15,251 nt of DNA from Saprospiraceae bacterium (GTDB taxonomy: Bacteria > Bacteroidota > Bacteroidia > Chitinophagales > Saprospiraceae). The translations under genes were made by a program, and so were the position numbers. Below the pieces are notes generated by a model. The model made no database searches. It had not been told where the DNA came from and was given only the letters and a program-made list of their open reading frames with translations. This document shows positions 14,774 through 15,251 of the stretch, piece by piece. The stretch spans positions 1 through 15,251 of the forward strand of contig JAHDBK010000027.1 of the NCBI GenBank assembly GCA_020630455.1. The letters are read 5' to 3'. The stretch's first letter is position 1; every line of letters begins with the position of its first letter.

Positions 14774-15251
14774 ATGGTGCAAGACCAAACTAAAACATTA
14801 CCTGATTTTTTTCTAGTAGGAGCAATGAGAGCAGGTTCTACTTACTTGTACGAACTCCTCAATAGTCATCCTGATATATTCTTACCCTCTGCTAAAGAAG
14901 TACATTATTTTGATAAAGTAGAAGAGGTTAATATAGAGGAATATAGTAAGAAGTTTTATGAATACAATGGACAAAAAGTTATAGGAGAAGCTACTCCCAA
15001 TTATATGTTTTTACCTTATATTCCTCCCTTATTGGGCAAGCACTTTCCTAAGGCTAAAATTATTATGATATTACGTAACCCCATTAAAAGAGCTTACTCA
15101 CATTATTGGTGGGCAGTAAAAGGAGGAAGACTTGAAACAAAAACTTTTCATAAAGCACTCTACCTAGAAGAAAACCGGTTGAAGGAAGCAAATAGAAACG
15201 GTGCAGTTCTCCTACAAAAAAAGAGTACTATGAACAGATACAGTATTTTTT
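14774..15251 (+). CDS. Sulfotransferase, 5' part (runs off right edge; apparent frameshift near end)
   Basis: The ATG at 14774 opens a frame of 159 codons to the edge. The N-terminus FFLVGAMRAGSTYLYELLNS (12-31) has the 5'-phosphosulfate-binding loop GAMRAGST at 16-23, with R19 where many relatives have lysine. HPDIFLPSAKEVHYFD follows. IIMILRNPIKRAYSHYWW (about 97-114) is the 3'-phosphate-binding region with its arginine and serine. This is the Sulfotransfer_1/heparan-type family, which moves sulfate from PAPS to sugars; cysD, cysN and cysC upstream supply PAPS. After the seven-A run at 15216-15222 the frame reads STMNRYSIF, while another frame gives EYYEQIQYFF, the sequence the family expects. 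A lost base, a sequencing error or a variable tract could explain this. The C-terminal part lies outside the window. Confidence 0.85.
   Translation, partial: MVQDQTKTLPDFFLVGAMRAGSTYLYELLNSHPDIFLPSAKEVHYFDKVEEVNIEEYSKKFYEYNGQKVIGEATPNYMFLPYIPPLLGKHFPKAKIIMILRNPIKRAYSHYWWAVKGGRLETKTFHKALYLEENRLKEANRNGAVLLQKKSTMNRYSIF

Noticed and set aside
14761..14793. ATG at 14761 right after the ABC gene stop, as a start for the sulfotransferase
   Set aside because: That frame ends after ten codons (MKLYNGARPN); the ATG at 14774 is in frame with the sulfotransferase motifs.
1..15251. CRISPR arrays, tRNA or rRNA genes, insertion sequences
   Set aside because: I looked for regular repeats, cloverleaf-like sequences and transposase motifs and saw none.

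Overview
The window is AT-rich (roughly one third G+C by eye) and looks like part of a Bacteroidota chromosome, probably a free-living or marine Cytophaga/Saprospira/Flavobacteria-type organism. The reasons are a secreted multi-PKD-domain protein, a UpxY-type NusG paralogue inside a polysaccharide cluster, few Shine-Dalgarno sequences, promoter-like TAnnTTTG motifs, and CysC/CysD/CysN proteins of the non-fused Bacteroidota type. The organism cannot be named from sequence alone.

Layout. Bases 1-712 (minus strand) hold the N-terminal part of a secreted PKD-repeat protein that runs off the left edge. A 255-base divergent spacer (713-967) carries a candidate promoter and a perfect 10-bp inverted repeat. 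At 968-1501 lies a winged-helix regulator with a degenerate nucleotidyltransferase-like domain. From 1653 to the right edge every gene is on the plus strand. The order is UDP-GlcNAc 6-dehydrogenase (wbpA type), UpxY-like antiterminator, a strong terminator and about 250 bases of unexplained intergenic DNA, then UDP-glucose 6-dehydrogenase (ugd), wbpE-, wbpD- and wbpB-type genes, a small DUF2061 membrane protein, cysC, cysD, cysN, a hairpin, UDP-glucuronate decarboxylase (uxs), UDP-glucuronate 4-epimerase, an ABC exporter/flippase, and a sulfotransferase cut by the right edge. Most junctions downstream of ugd are overlaps or gaps of a few bases, so this is very likely one long operon.

How the genes fit together. 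WbpA, WbpB, WbpE and WbpD are the known set that converts UDP-GlcNAc to UDP-2,3-diacetamido-glucuronic acid. Ugd makes UDP-GlcA, which the decarboxylase turns into UDP-xylose and the epimerase into UDP-GalA. CysD/CysN and CysC turn sulfate into PAPS, the donor for the sulfotransferase at the end. No sulfite-forming reductase genes are present, so the PAPS is most simply explained as being for sulfation. The inferred product is a sulfated, uronic-acid-rich surface polysaccharide or exopolysaccharide. No glycosyltransferases, polymerase or initiating transferase are seen; they presumably lie to the right.

The most notable signals outside the genes are two strong terminator-like structures around the first two operon genes (1513-1609 and 3500-3541), suggesting control by processive antitermination, and an apparent frameshift at a seven-A run in the sulfotransferase (15216-15222).
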